This document shows, piece by piece, positions 25,860 through 35,250 of a DNA stretch of 53,898 nucleotides. The stretch is from the NCBI GenBank assembly GCA_025354565.1, contig JANXMQ010000055.1, positions 1 through 53,898 on the forward strand. The letters are read 5' to 3'. Every line of letters begins with the position of its first letter. Within the stretch, counting starts at the first letter, position 1. A program made the translations under genes and the position numbers. The notes beneath the pieces were generated by a model. It did no database searches. It was not told the DNA's origin and worked only from the letters and a program-made list of their open reading frames with translations. The DNA comes from Akkermansiaceae bacterium (GTDB lineage: Bacteria; Verrucomicrobiota; Verrucomicrobiia; Verrucomicrobiales; Akkermansiaceae).

Positions 25860-28409
25860 TCATTTGCGGGTGAGGAAGCCGTCGGGATCGAGGAAACAAC
25901 CGGCGGGGAGCGGCAGGCCGGCTTCCGGGGCGGCGGGGCCATGGGCGCGGAGGTTGCCATTTTCAGCGGGCAGGAGAAACCAACCGGGGAGGAGTTTTCC
26001 CCAAGTACCGGGTTTGTGGCCGGGCTGGAATTCGCTGTCCGCCTCGGGTCCGGGCGGATGCGGCATGGACATCGCGACAACCGTTCCGGCGACCGCCAAG
26101 CAGGGCAGGTGCAGCAGGTCCGCACGGTAAACCGGATCCAGCGCGCTTGGCCCAAAGTCGTAAAATAGGATTTTAGCCGCCAATTGTGTGACGCCTAACA
26201 TGGTTCGCAAGACATCGCCACCGACCCATGACGCGGCTTGTGCGCCATCGACGTGATCGTGGGATTTCACCGTGGCGGCGAAGAGTTCGGGAAATGTTAG
26301 CAGCAGGCCGGGGATCTCCAACACCACCGGATCGCCCGTTAGAATACAAAACGCCTGCTGCCGTTGCAACGCGTTGATCTGCCCGATCTGGTGGCCATTG
26401 ATCCATATCCGGCGGCGGGCGAACTCACCCGCCGTGCGGAAATTCTCCACAGCGGCGCCATTTCCCAAGGGCACCCGCTGGCCCCAATCGAGCGTGTCGA
26501 AGCGCTTGGCCATCGCCGCCGCAGAACAGACCAACATGCTTTGCCTAACGGTTTCCAAATCCGCCGCGTCCGGGGCGATTTCCCGACCGAAGGCGATGCT
26601 GATGGGAAAGGGCAGATGGTAAGGCAGCTTGCGGAAAAATTTGCCGCGTTCGTAGGAGAAAATCGAACCCCATGTGCCGTCACACCACATCGGGATCAGC
26701 GGGTGATCGGCCTTTTTCGCAATCAGCTCGAAGCCCCGGCGGAGGCCCGCGAGGGTGCCGGTGCGGGTCAGTTGGCCCTCGGGAAATAGGCAGACGAGGT
26801 CGCCGTTTTTCAAGGCGTCGATGGTGATGCGGATGGCCTCGCGCGGCTGGTCGCGGCGGATGGTGACGGTATTGAAAATGCTAACAAACAGCCGGATCGA
26901 GCGGCGCGCCATGAAGGCCTCGTCCATGACGAAACGGACCGGTCGCGGACAGACGGCGGAAATGTAAAACGCATCCGCGAAGGTGACGTGGTTCGGCAGC
27001 AGCAGCGCCCCGCCCTTGGCCGGGATACGCTCGGGGTGGACGGTCTTGATTCGATAGAGCGAACGAATCAAGACCCCACCTAACAGGCGGATAACATCGC
27101 CTGGCAAGAGCCGGAGGATCGACAGGCTCATGCCGCCGCAGATCACGCCGATGAAGATCATCTCCACCCGAAAGCCCATCGCGGTGGCCATACCGGCGGA
27201 TTTCACGCTGTATTCGATCACGCCGATCATTACTACGGCGATGATGCCCGCCATGCAGTCCTGGAGATTCACCGCAGATTGCAGCTCGCCGCGTTTGGCC
27301 GCCGGGTAGCGGTCCTGCATCCATGCGCTTAGGGGGGCGAGAAATACGGCGGCGGAAAATGCCAGCAGCGCGAGGGTTGTTAGGAAAAGCCAGCCGCCGG
27401 GGGTTAGGAAGGCCAGCAGCAGCGCCGTTAGAGTCATCGCCGCTGCGGCGACTGGCACCCAAGCGAGGTCGATGCGTTTGCGCAGCAGGAAGGACGCGAA
27501 ACCAAAACCCGCCGCCATGCCGAGCGAGGCCGCCGCGATAAATTTCGACGACAGCGTGCCGAAGCCCTCACCACCGCCGGTCATTTCCTCGGCAACTTTG
27601 AATGACCAGAGGTTGATAAAAGCGGCGAAACCCCAGAAAAACGCCACGCCGAACGACGCACGCCGCAGCGGTCCGTCGCGCCACAGATCCGCTAGATTGA
27701 GGAAATGGCTGATCGCCAGTTTCGCGGTGAATTTCGCCCCGCCCTGAGCCGGCACCTTTGGGATCGCCCAGGCCATCGCTAGGGCAGGAATCGAGAGCCC
27801 TGCCAGCCAAAGCAAGGGAATGAGCGCCGCGTGCCATGCCACGTCATCCCCGCCGCCATGCCCCTTGAAGCGGTGATCGAACAAGCCGCCAGCGACGATT
27901 TGCCCGGTGAGAATCGCCAGCATCGCCGACATTTGTTGGATTCCCGCCGCGAAGCCGAGGTGCTTCGAGCCGACGAGTTCCTTGTTGATCCCGATTTTCG
28001 CCGGACTAAAAAACGCCGACTGCACCGCCAGTGCGAAAAACCCGCAGAGTGCGGCTGGCATGTTTTGCAGCATCACCGAGACACAAATCCAGCCGAGCAC
28101 CAGCACCTGCGTGATCGCCGCACCCAGCATCACGCTGCGTTTGGAAAAGCGGTCGCTCACCCAGCCCGCGAGCGGCGCGAAGAGCACCATCGGCAGCGCC
28201 ATCAGCAGGCCAGCCGCCGAGGGCACGTCCACCTCCACCCCCGCGCCGACGGGGATCATTACCGAAAAACCAACAGCCGCGCCCAGCGGGATCAGGGTGA
28301 ATTGGGCGAGCTTGTCGTTGAAAGCGTTCTGCGTTTGCAGGACAATCATGCTCCAAAAGCCCAGCCACTGGCGGCGGGTGGGTTCGTTTTCAGGCAGTTC
28401 GTCAGACAT
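25860..28409 (-). CDS. MFS transporter fused to a PlsC-type acyltransferase
   Basis: An 849-residue protein. Residues 1-430 are an LplT-like MFS transporter (FWSMIVLQTQNAFNDKLAQF, then FAPLAGWVSDRFSKRSVMLG). From about 440 a PlsC domain follows, with LLPNHVTFADAF (NHxxxxD) and VCLFPEGQLTRTG. The last 210 residues match no family I recognise. In the known architecture of lysophospholipid recycling, LplT flips the lysolipid and Aas acylates it; this fusion would couple both. The C-terminal region sits where Aas has its acyl-ACP synthetase domain but shows no AMP-binding motif. ATG 28409 is chosen over an upstream start that lacks any domain. Confidence 0.88.
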   Translation of the reverse strand: MSDELPENEPTRRQWLGFWSMIVLQTQNAFNDKLAQFTLIPLGAAVGFSVMIPVGAGVEVDVPSAAGLLMALPMVLFAPLAGWVSDRFSKRSVMLGAAITQVLVLGWICVSVMLQNMPAALCGFFALAVQSAFFSPAKIGINKELVGSKHLGFAAGIQQMSAMLAILTGQIVAGGLFDHRFKGHGGGDDVAWHAALIPLLWLAGLSIPALAMAWAIPKVPAQGGAKFTAKLAISHFLNLADLWRDGPLRRASFGVAFFWGFAAFINLWSFKVAEEMTGGGEGFGTLSSKFIAAASLGMAAGFGFASFLLRKRIDLAWVPVAAAAMTLTALLLAFLTPGGWLFLTTLALLAFSAAVFLAPLSAWMQDRYPAAKRGELQSAVNLQDCMAGIIAVVMIGVIEYSVKSAGMATAMGFRVEMIFIGVICGGMSLSILRLLPGDVIRLLGGVLIRSLYRIKTVHPERIPAKGGALLLPNHVTFADAFYISAVCPRPVRFVMDEAFMARRSIRLFVSIFNTVTIRRDQPREAIRITIDALKNGDLVCLFPEGQLTRTGTLAGLRRGFELIAKKADHPLIPMWCDGTWGSIFSYERGKFFRKLPYHLPFPISIAFGREIAPDAADLETVRQSMLVCSAAAMAKRFDTLDWGQRVPLGNGAAVENFRTAGEFARRRIWINGHQIGQINALQRQQAFCILTGDPVVLEIPGLLLTFPELFAATVKSHDHVDGAQAASWVGGDVLRTMLGVTQLAAKILFYDFGPSALDPVYRADLLHLPCLAVAGTVVAMSMPHPPGPEADSEFQPGHKPGTWGKLLPGWFLLPAENGNLRAHGPAAPEAGLPLPAGCFLDPDGFLTRK

Positions 28410-28550
28410 TCGTGGCGGACCGTAGCCCCCGGATGCGGCCCCGGCAAGAAGTAGGAGCATGGATTATCCGGCCAAGGAATCCACACCGGGAAGCGGGCTT
28501 TCTGCCCATCGGCACCCGGGCCCCGGGGAAAATTCTCGGAGCTACAGAGT

Positions 28551-30161
28551 TCACTTTTGCGCCTTGGCCTGAAGGTAGGCGAGTGGCGATTTTTTATCCC
28601 GATAGACCTCGCCCGCAAGGGTCAGCGAACCATCCTTGCGCACCAACTGGCGGCAATCCTCGACCCAGTTGAAGGGTGCGTAGCGTTCCACGAACGGCGT
28701 CTCATCCAGCATCTTGGTCATCGCGGCAATGGCGGCTTTCTGTTGTTTGTCATTGGGCTTGGGGCTGTGGGTCCAGTTCGCGCCGTTGTTCCATTCCGTG
28801 ATCCACAGCGGGCGTCTCACGCGATCATGAATCGCTTTCAAAGATTGATAAAACTGGCTCGCCGCGCCCTTCGCATCATCCGGATTGGCGATGGCGTGAT
28901 AGTAATGCAGGGCGACGAAATCGACCCGCAGGCCTGTGGCGTCAGCCTTGTCGAGGAACTTATAAAGCCAGCCCTGCCCACCGTCCGAGGTCGCTGGTGA
29001 ACCGAGGCGCAAGCCGGTGGCTAACAATCCGGGCCAGGCATTGATGGCATCCTCGACCGCCATATTTGCCTGGTCCTTATGATCCGGCTCGTTGAAGCCG
29101 AGAAGGTGCGTGATGCTCTTGGCCTTCCAGTCCTGATCCAGCGAGGGCCACCAGCGATTCTGACTGATTCCCACATACTCATGATCCAGCGAGGACTTGG
29201 TGCCGATGTTCCAATCGTAAAACCAGCCGACATTGAGGTTCTGCCAGAGCGCGCCGCCGACCCCCTTTTTACTCACCCATCGCCACGGGAAAATGCGGAT
29301 GAAGCGCACGTCCGTATCAAGTCCCTGTGGCATCGTGTTGACCACCACATCGTGATCCTGGGCGACGTAGTTGACACTCGCGCCGGTCCCATTTTCCTTT
29401 TGTGCGAGGGTCGCCATGTAGCCGCGCCGGAGGACGAATGAACGGATCGATCCTTTCAAAGCGAGGAGCTTCGCAGGCGCGTATGCCTCATAACATTTCA
29501 GCGGCAACGAGGATCCAGAGAGATCCTTACTCGCATAAACCGTCATCGCCGGGAAATCCGCCGCTTGCGGGATGATCACCGTTCCCGCGCCGTATTGGAC
29601 CACCCGGATGTTAGTATCGACTGCCGCCTTCTCGCCATTGACCCGCATCTGGCTGAGAAACTTGGCGGCGACCTTGGATGGGGCGACGTTGTCAAAAATC
29701 AACCATGCATCGGATGCGGTGAAATTGATTTTACTGCCGCTGATTGGCTCACCGCCGCCCGTAACATGCAACTCCGTGCCGCCTTTCAAGGTCACCATTT
29801 CATCCGCGAGTGTTGCCACCGACTTCACGCTATAACCCGTGGACGTCGTGATTGGCCTGCTCGGTGTCTCCATGGCTGGAATTTTCCCGCCCCCCGCCTC
29901 TAGCAGCTTTAAGTATTTTTGATCCTCCGGCGTGAAGCTGGTGAAGGGCACCTCGAAGCTTTTCCCGTTAGAACCTTGGAGCACCACCCCGCCATTCTTC
30001 ATGCCGATGAACTCGGCCTCCATCGGTTGCGGGATGCCAACAAAGGCCCACTCCCTGGCCAGCAACTCAGGCGCATCGGCGAAAAGCAACAGCACGAATG
30101 CGATGACGGAACGCGCCACGCGTTTGCGGCGGGCAGTTGGGCGGGATGAAGTGGCTTTCAT
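28551..30161 (-). CDS. Exported GH128-like (Glyco_hydro_cc) protein with SHD1-like domain
   Basis: A 536-residue protein with a basic, Tat-less signal peptide (ending about FADAPELLA). An SHD1-like module follows, REWAFVGIPQPMEAEFIGMK and VPFTSFTPEDQKYLKLL, a domain typical of this superphylum. The catalytic part (about 240-530) is of the Glyco_hydro_cc fold: LGFNEPDHKDQANM (acid/base Glu) and RRPLWITEWNNGANW (nucleophile Glu). GH128 enzymes cleave beta-1,3-glucans. ATG 30161 gives the signal peptide. Divergent from tyrS. Confidence 0.85.
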   Translation of the reverse strand: MKATSSRPTARRKRVARSVIAFVLLLFADAPELLAREWAFVGIPQPMEAEFIGMKNGGVVLQGSNGKSFEVPFTSFTPEDQKYLKLLEAGGGKIPAMETPSRPITTSTGYSVKSVATLADEMVTLKGGTELHVTGGGEPISGSKINFTASDAWLIFDNVAPSKVAAKFLSQMRVNGEKAAVDTNIRVVQYGAGTVIIPQAADFPAMTVYASKDLSGSSLPLKCYEAYAPAKLLALKGSIRSFVLRRGYMATLAQKENGTGASVNYVAQDHDVVVNTMPQGLDTDVRFIRIFPWRWVSKKGVGGALWQNLNVGWFYDWNIGTKSSLDHEYVGISQNRWWPSLDQDWKAKSITHLLGFNEPDHKDQANMAVEDAINAWPGLLATGLRLGSPATSDGGQGWLYKFLDKADATGLRVDFVALHYYHAIANPDDAKGAASQFYQSLKAIHDRVRRPLWITEWNNGANWTHSPKPNDKQQKAAIAAMTKMLDETPFVERYAPFNWVEDCRQLVRKDGSLTLAGEVYRDKKSPLAYLQAKAQK

Positions 30162-30299
30162 GATTGTGGCCAGGGGATATGGCAGATGCAGTGTGCGGAT
30201 TTCGCGCACCGACGAAAGCAGCATTTTTCCTCATCGCTTTCCAGACTTGGCAGACTGCCGGGAATCGCCATTCTCTCGCCTCGCCTAACGGCGCTTTCC

Positions 30300-31481
30300 A
30301 TGTCTCCCGAACAACAACTCTCCCAACTCACCGCCGGCACCGCCAAGGTCCTGTCCGAAAAGGAACTCTTGGAAAAACTCCGCCTCAACCGTCCCCTCCG
30401 CATCAAGCTCGGCGTCGATCCCACCGCGCCGGACATCCACCTTGGCCACACGGTCGCCTTGGAAAAACTCCGCCAGTTCCAGCTCCTCGGCCACCAGGCG
30501 GTCCTGCTGATCGGCGATTTCACCGCCACCGTCGGCGATCCCACGGGCCGCTCGTCCACCCGCCCGCCGCTCACCCGCGATGAGGTGTTGGTGAATGCCG
30601 CCACCTACACCGACCAGGCTTTCAAAATCCTCGATCGCTCGAAAACCGAGATCGTTTACAACGGCGACTGGTTCCGCAAAATGAGCTACGAGGAAATCCT
30701 CAAGCTCAACTCCCGCGTCACCCTCCAACAGATGCTCCAGCGCGAGGACTTCCGCACCCGCCTCGATGCCGGCCAGGAAATCCGCCTTCACGAACTCCAA
30801 TACCCGATCATGCAAGGCTGGGACTCGGTGGAAATCCGCGCCGACGTCGAAATCGGCGGCACCGACCAACTCTTCAACATCCTCGTCGGTCGCGACCTTC
30901 AGAAGGAGGAAGGCCAACCGCAGCAGGTCGTCATGGTCATGCCCCTGCTCGAAGGCCTCGACGGTGTTCGGAAAATGTCCAAATCCTACGGCAACTACGT
31001 CGGCGTCAGCGATGCGCCGCAGGAAATGTTCGGCAAGCTCATGAGCGTCTCCGACGAGCTGATGGACCGCTACTACCTGCTTCTGCTAGGCGAGGCCCGC
31101 GACCCCGCCGGCCACCCGATGGATGCCAAAAAATCCCTCGCCGAGAAACTCACCAGCCGCTACCACGGCCCCGAAGCCGGCCCCGCCGCCCGCGCCGACT
31201 GGGACACGCGCTTCTCGAAAAAAGACCTCGCCGCCGCCGAGCTGCCAGAGATTTCCCTCGCCGATCTCCCCGCCGATCTCACCGTCCTCAGCCTCACCGC
31301 CCACGCTTTCCAAGCCGCCTTCGCCCTCGAAAAATCCAACGGCGAGTTGAAGAAACAATTCATCACCACCGGCTCCGTCCAACTCAACGGCGAGAAACTC
31401 ACCGACCCGAACGCTGTCATCACACCGGCGGCTGGCGATGTGCTCAAGCTCTCGAAAAAGCACGCGGTGAGGTTCGTCTGA
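30300..31481 (+). CDS. tyrS: Tyrosyl-tRNA synthetase
   Basis: A 393-residue class I synthetase. HIGH-like motif HLGH (47-50), KMSKS at about 225-229 within VRKMSKSYGNYV, and a C-terminal S4 RNA-binding domain (about 330-393, GSVQLNGEKLTDPNAVI). Charges tRNA-Tyr. An upstream in-frame start (30186) would run over the divergent promoter region, so ATG 30300 is used. This is the last clear core gene before the defence island. Confidence 0.96.
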   Translation: MSPEQQLSQLTAGTAKVLSEKELLEKLRLNRPLRIKLGVDPTAPDIHLGHTVALEKLRQFQLLGHQAVLLIGDFTATVGDPTGRSSTRPPLTRDEVLVNAATYTDQAFKILDRSKTEIVYNGDWFRKMSYEEILKLNSRVTLQQMLQREDFRTRLDAGQEIRLHELQYPIMQGWDSVEIRADVEIGGTDQLFNILVGRDLQKEEGQPQQVVMVMPLLEGLDGVRKMSKSYGNYVGVSDAPQEMFGKLMSVSDELMDRYYLLLLGEARDPAGHPMDAKKSLAEKLTSRYHGPEAGPAARADWDTRFSKKDLAAAELPEISLADLPADLTVLSLTAHAFQAAFALEKSNGELKKQFITTGSVQLNGEKLTDPNAVITPAAGDVLKLSKKHAVRFV

Positions 31482-31575
31482 TTTCACCAACTGGACCGCG
31501 GACTTCAGAGCGTTTGTTCTCTTTCGTTTCAAGGTCTGTTATTTGAGGCACCACAGACCTAAACACACAATACTT

Positions 31576-32463
31576 TCAAACCCCAGGGATTGGGGGATGA
31601 AACTCGTAGAGGCAGTCCGAAGCGATTCGCAAATGTGTTCGATCAATCGTTTTTCCAGTCTCGAAGCCTTCGAATTCACAGACGTAAACCAATCCTCCAA
31701 TATTTTTTCTTTTTCTGCCAGGATCCGCCATCACCTGAATGGCCATAGGTATGATCCAATCCGTCTTGTTTGATATGGATGCAGCATTTGCCTGACTCAC
31801 TATTTGATCGGGAAGAATACTTTCACCATGTTTTGCCTCGCAGGTGATTAATGCGGAGCACCGTTGATTGCCCACTACAAGCTGAGCGAGGAAAAGAGCG
31901 TCGATTTCGGTCTTTCGTAGTTTCAACGAGCTCTGAAGGTGCACTATTTCGTCGATTTGATGGGAAGAACGCAGAGCCATGTGAGTTGGAATCAAGCCTT
32001 GTTGGACGGCCACTTGTAAGAGCCACTGCTCATCCTTACGTCCGAGTTCGCGACTGGCCTTTGGAATCGTGATGCTTTGCATCCGATGGGTCGGCGTATC
32101 CTTGGTGGGACCAAATGACTCTTCAAATGGCTCGGTCTGACCGTCTGCATATTTGACGAATTCAAAGCAGTTGTTCCCACCTGTTCGTTGTTCGGCAGTC
32201 CATTGAAGTTGTAGCAATTCTTCAGGCCAGTTCTTATTGGCACTTGTGGCACGACGGATGAAATCCTTGAAAAAGTTCGCAAGATTCGAAGACGAGAGCT
32301 TGCCTCCTGTGGCGTCTTTGTTGATGGTTTCGATGGCGTCTTTAACATTGTCCAATGTAATCTTTGGATTTTCCAAGGATTTCGTTTCCTTGCTCCAGCG
32401 AGAGAAAAAGAGGTGCCTGATAACAGCTGTCTTTTTAGAGTCGGTGCCAATTCTTGTTGCCAT
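31576..32463 (-). CDS. Restriction endonuclease, PD-(D/E)xK type, partner of the C5 methyltransferase
   Basis: A 295-residue protein. The likely nuclease core is EIDALF...ALITCEAKHGE (D188, E209, K211), a PD-(D/E)xK pattern. The rest matches no family I can name; residues 1-130 may bind DNA. It follows the methyltransferase on the minus strand with 38 nt between them, a usual type II layout. Base composition is clearly more AT-rich than the flanking core genes, as for the methyltransferase, which suggests acquisition of the pair together. Specificity cannot be read. Confidence 0.75.
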   Translation of the reverse strand: MATRIGTDSKKTAVIRHLFFSRWSKETKSLENPKITLDNVKDAIETINKDATGGKLSSSNLANFFKDFIRRATSANKNWPEELLQLQWTAEQRTGGNNCFEFVKYADGQTEPFEESFGPTKDTPTHRMQSITIPKASRELGRKDEQWLLQVAVQQGLIPTHMALRSSHQIDEIVHLQSSLKLRKTEIDALFLAQLVVGNQRCSALITCEAKHGESILPDQIVSQANAASISNKTDWIIPMAIQVMADPGRKRKNIGGLVYVCEFEGFETGKTIDRTHLRIASDCLYEFHPPIPGV

Positions 32464-32501
32464 GTGGTTTATCCTGAAATGGGTAATGAAAGATATCGTG
32501 T

Positions 32502-33833
32502 TCAACTTGCGGAAATTGCAGCCAATCTTTCCCTCTCAGTTTCAACCTGTGAACGTTTGCGAGCGCCGCTCTTGCGGTCTCGCTTCTGATTCGGGCAAGC
32601 GACCCTCATATGTTCGGCAGCTTCAGACATTTCGAATGAGAGCACTCGCGGATCACCAAGTTTGATTGCTTTGGTGGATTGCTGTGGTGTGTGGCCCATC
32701 GCTGCGATGATCGCTGATGCAACTGCGCGTGCCAAGGGCGGGGGCACAGCATTTCCGATTTGGCGCGCTCCATGCCATTTGGTGTGATGGAAGCGAAACC
32801 AATCTGGAAAACCATGCAGGCGAGCCATTTCTCGGACTGTCACGCAGCGTGCGTATTTATAATGGACTGGGCGGGGGCTGGTAAATGCTCCTCGCGCGGC
32901 GTCCGTTCCCGCGCGAAGTGTGTTGGAGACGCCGTCTGCTGAGAGTTTGAAAAATCGGGAGATCGGCTCTACCGAGCCAGGTTGCGTTTCCGAAAATCGG
33001 CTTCTGGAAATTTCGGAATGAATAGTTCGAGTGCTAGATGTCAGAATTTGTGAATTCCAGATTCGACGCCTACCAAAATGCCACGCGGACGGTTCCATAC
33101 ATCTCATTTCGCGGGCATACTGTGAGGGCTCTCCCCAAGCGCTCGTGGCGACTTCATCGCTGTTGAGAAGCGTGCGAAAAGCGTCTGCGTTAGGGATGTC
33201 GTCAAGTGCGTCCCGGCATGAGGGACCATTGATGAGATTTATTTCAGGATAGCTATTGCTTTTGGAGCTTGTTGGGGCTGGGTAGAACGGAATATCTAGG
33301 CCTTTTTTGGCCCCCAACAGAAATAAGCGCCGCCGATCTTGAGGCACCCCGTAAGAGGCCGCGTTGAGAACGCACCATGGGAGTCGGACTGAGTATCCAC
33401 ATTCGTCGAACGCATCGATTAATTCCTCTAAGAAGGCTCGATGTGCTCCAACTGTGAGTCCTTTCACGTTTTCGAATACGAAGTAATCAGCGTCGAGTTC
33501 TGAAACTATTCGCACGAAGTCTAGGACGAGCGAGTTCCGTGGATCATCCAAGACCCTTTTGCCAATCATGGAGAATCCTTGGCATGGAGCGCCTCCGCAT
33601 ACCACGCTCACTTTTCCTTCAACTCCCGCAATAGCGCGGATTTCAGCCCCCGTTAAGTCTTGAACGGACCTTGGAATCACCGCGCATTCTGGAAAATTGA
33701 ATTCATGGATGCAGGCATGGATCGGATCGATTTCCACGGCGGCGGCGACATCAAAACCAGCTTGCTCGAAACCGAGCGACATGCCGCCCGCGCCTGCAAA
33801 TAGATCAATAGCAATTGGTCTCATTGGGTTCAT
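32502..33833 (-). CDS. dcm: DNA cytosine-C5 methyltransferase (type II)
   Basis: A 443-residue enzyme with the full C5 motif order: I DLFAGAGGMSLGFEQAGF (from about 10), IV GGAPCQGFS (C84 nucleophile), VI FENVKG (121-125), VIII QDRRRLFLLG, then a target-recognition region and IX/X RQIGNAVPPPLARAV. A C-terminal extension of about 55 residues follows motif X. It modifies DNA to protect against the adjacent nuclease. Start: MNPMRPIAID at 33833, with ATG 33824 as an alternative; the open frame further upstream has no motif. Confidence 0.9.
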   Translation of the reverse strand: MNPMRPIAIDLFAGAGGMSLGFEQAGFDVAAAVEIDPIHACIHEFNFPECAVIPRSVQDLTGAEIRAIAGVEGKVSVVCGGAPCQGFSMIGKRVLDDPRNSLVLDFVRIVSELDADYFVFENVKGLTVGAHRAFLEELIDAFDECGYSVRLPWCVLNAASYGVPQDRRRLFLLGAKKGLDIPFYPAPTSSKSNSYPEINLINGPSCRDALDDIPNADAFRTLLNSDEVATSAWGEPSQYAREMRCMEPSAWHFGRRRIWNSQILTSSTRTIHSEISRSRFSETQPGSVEPISRFFKLSADGVSNTLRAGTDAARGAFTSPRPVHYKYARCVTVREMARLHGFPDWFRFHHTKWHGARQIGNAVPPPLARAVASAIIAAMGHTPQQSTKAIKLGDPRVLSFEMSEAAEHMRVACPNQKRDRKSGARKRSQVETERERLAAISAS

Positions 33834-33984
33834 CCGAACACTTTTCGAACTAAATTCAAGTCTGAACTCGAGAAAAGAAACTGATCTGCAGCGCATCAAT
33901 GTGGATGCCTTGAGACAGGTCAAAAAAAACAGACATTGCGCGGTGCCGGGTAGGTGGAAGAGGGGCTGGGACTGCGGCGCAAAT

Positions 33985-34179
33985 TCAACTACCAATTTCC
34001 TTCAGCACCGCGTCGAGAGACCGGGTGGGTTCCGCTTGTGCGGCGGCTTTTTCTTCCCGCAGGGTGCGGAGATCCTCGTAGTTCTCGATTTCCGCCTGCA
34101 TTCGCAGGAACTCCTCATAGGGGAGAACGACGAATTCCTTGCGGCCGTCTTTTTCGATGATTTGCGGATGGATGCTCAT
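33985..34179 (-). CDS. Phd/YefM-type antitoxin
   Basis: A 64-residue protein beginning MSIHPQIIEKDGRKEFVVLP, then YEEFLRMQAEIENYEDLRTL, the typical Phd/YefM antitoxin pattern: DNA-binding N-terminus and toxin-wrapping helix. It follows the RelE-like toxin by 7 nt on the minus strand, so the toxin is first in the operon. It neutralises the toxin and probably represses the pair. Confidence 0.75.
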   Translation of the reverse strand: MSIHPQIIEKDGRKEFVVLPYEEFLRMQAEIENYEDLRTLREEKAAAQAEPTRSLDAVLKEIGS

Positions 34180-34186
34180 GGCGGGT

Positions 34187-34435
34187 TCAGCGGTAGGATT
34201 TCCTTCGATGGAGGATACGATATACAATGACTTGATCATCCGCGACTTCAAAAAGCACCCGGTAATCACCCGCCCGCATCCGGTATTCGGGGAAGTGGTT
34301 GCTGAGACGCTTCACGTCACCGCGAAGATTGTCCTCCAGCCACCGCAGGCGTTCGACCACCCGTCCACAATCCACCGAAGACAGGCTTTTGAGGTCCTTT
34401 TCGGCTTTCGATTTGAGTTCGATGCGGAATTTCAC
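34187..34435 (-). CDS. RelE/ParE-family toxin
   Basis: An 82-residue protein starting at GTG (MKFRIELKSKAEKDLKSL), with core RLRWLEDNLRGDVKRLSNHF and the C-terminal segment YRMRAGDYRVLFEVADDQVI, VYRILHRRKSYR. This is the RelE mRNA-interferase/ParE fold; basic residues near the C-terminus are those usually needed for activity. A 19-codon ORF upstream (MIHELTLQEVNSISLNSAT) ends on the toxin start and may be a leader or remnant. It forms a module with the downstream Phd gene. Confidence 0.8.
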   Translation of the reverse strand: MKFRIELKSKAEKDLKSLSSVDCGRVVERLRWLEDNLRGDVKRLSNHFPEYRMRAGDYRVLFEVADDQVIVYRILHRRKSYR

Positions 34436-34587
34436 GTAGCTGAGTTCAGGCTGATCGAGTTAACTTCCTGGAGGGTCAATTCGTGGATCATGGCTTCTTG
34501 CCTTCGATACGTTTGATTTCCTTGCCGAAGCCCAAGAGGTGTTCCTGATTATACATATTTTAATTTCCCAGACAAATCGAACGAGGC

Positions 34588-34995
34588 CTAAGGTTTCCAG
34601 AGCGGGACCATTTTTGATCGCCGGATTTTGCGATCCATGGTGGCAAGCGGAAGCTTAAGGGCACGGGCGGTTGCGACGATCAAACGATCCGCCGGGTCCC
34701 GGTGGAATGCGGCGGGGAGACGGTTCATTTCAGCGACAATTCCCGGTGTAATCGGCTGGATTCTTACGGTTGATGGTGATGCTGCGATCCGAAGCCAATC
34801 CTCGACCGTACCTTCGATTTTCACCCGGCCCATATCCACCAGCGTTGCGAATTCCCACAGGCTGATATCGCAGAGGACGGGTCGTGTTTCCGCAGAAAGA
34901 TCATCCAACGCGTTCCGCTCGACGTGGCTCAGGCTCGGGTCGCCGAGCATCCACCAGATCCAGATGTGAGTGTCCAAAACGGGGGGAGCGTTCAT
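34588..34995 (-). CDS. vapC: VapC-type PIN-domain toxin
   Basis: A 135-residue PIN ribonuclease. Acidic active-site residues are seen in VLDTHIWIW (D8), a mid-domain glutamate (SLWEFATL), HRDPADRLIVATA and LATMDRKI. Such toxins cut tRNA or rRNA. The start overlaps the antitoxin stop by 4 nt (ATGA), so the pair is translationally coupled. It is distinct from the RelE module 150 nt downstream. Confidence 0.88.
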   Translation of the reverse strand: MNAPPVLDTHIWIWWMLGDPSLSHVERNALDDLSAETRPVLCDISLWEFATLVDMGRVKIEGTVEDWLRIAASPSTVRIQPITPGIVAEMNRLPAAFHRDPADRLIVATARALKLPLATMDRKIRRSKMVPLWKP

Positions 34996-35219
34996 TTCAG
35001 TGCGTCGATTTCCTTTTCCTGAAGCACTGGCTCAAAGGGATCGCCTTGATAGCCGCCCTTGCCGCGGAGGGCCAGCCACGGCTTCGATTCCCGCTCGGCC
35101 ACGACTCGTGCGACGGGTTTGCCACGCTTGGTGATGACAAAGTCCTGGCCGGACCTCTGAACTTCATCCAACAATTGCAGGCACTTCGACTTGAACTCGG
35201 TCGCGGTGATTGTCTTCAT
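34992..35219 (-). CDS. Phd/VapB-type antitoxin
   Basis: A 75-residue antitoxin. The N-terminal AbrB/Phd-like segment MKTITATEFKSKCLQLLDEV, followed by VITKRGKPVARVV, is the standard Phd core; the C-terminal tail (EPVLQEKEIDALK) would bind the PIN toxin. It precedes the toxin with ATGA overlap. A perfect palindrome just upstream of its start fits autoregulation. Confidence 0.85.
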   Translation of the reverse strand: MKTITATEFKSKCLQLLDEVQRSGQDFVITKRGKPVARVVAERESKPWLALRGKGGYQGDPFEPVLQEKEIDALK

Positions 35220-35228
35220 AGTGACCAG

Positions 35229-35250
35229 TTTAAATGACCAGTCATTTAAA
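35229..35250. promoter_or_regulatory. Palindromic operator of the Phd-VapC module
   Basis: TTTAAATGAC and GTCATTTAAA form a perfect 10-bp inverted repeat with a 2-nt spacer, 10 nt before the antitoxin start. TGACCAGT also occurs twice here as a direct repeat (35222, 35235). Confidence 0.7.

Noticed and set aside
31533-31559. Possible terminator after tyrS (GGTCTGT/ACAGACC)
   Set aside because: Short arms, a 13-nt loop and no T-run; not convincing as an intrinsic terminator.
34435-34500. 19-codon ORF before the RelE-like toxin
   Set aside because: Too short to support as a gene; noted only as a possible leader.
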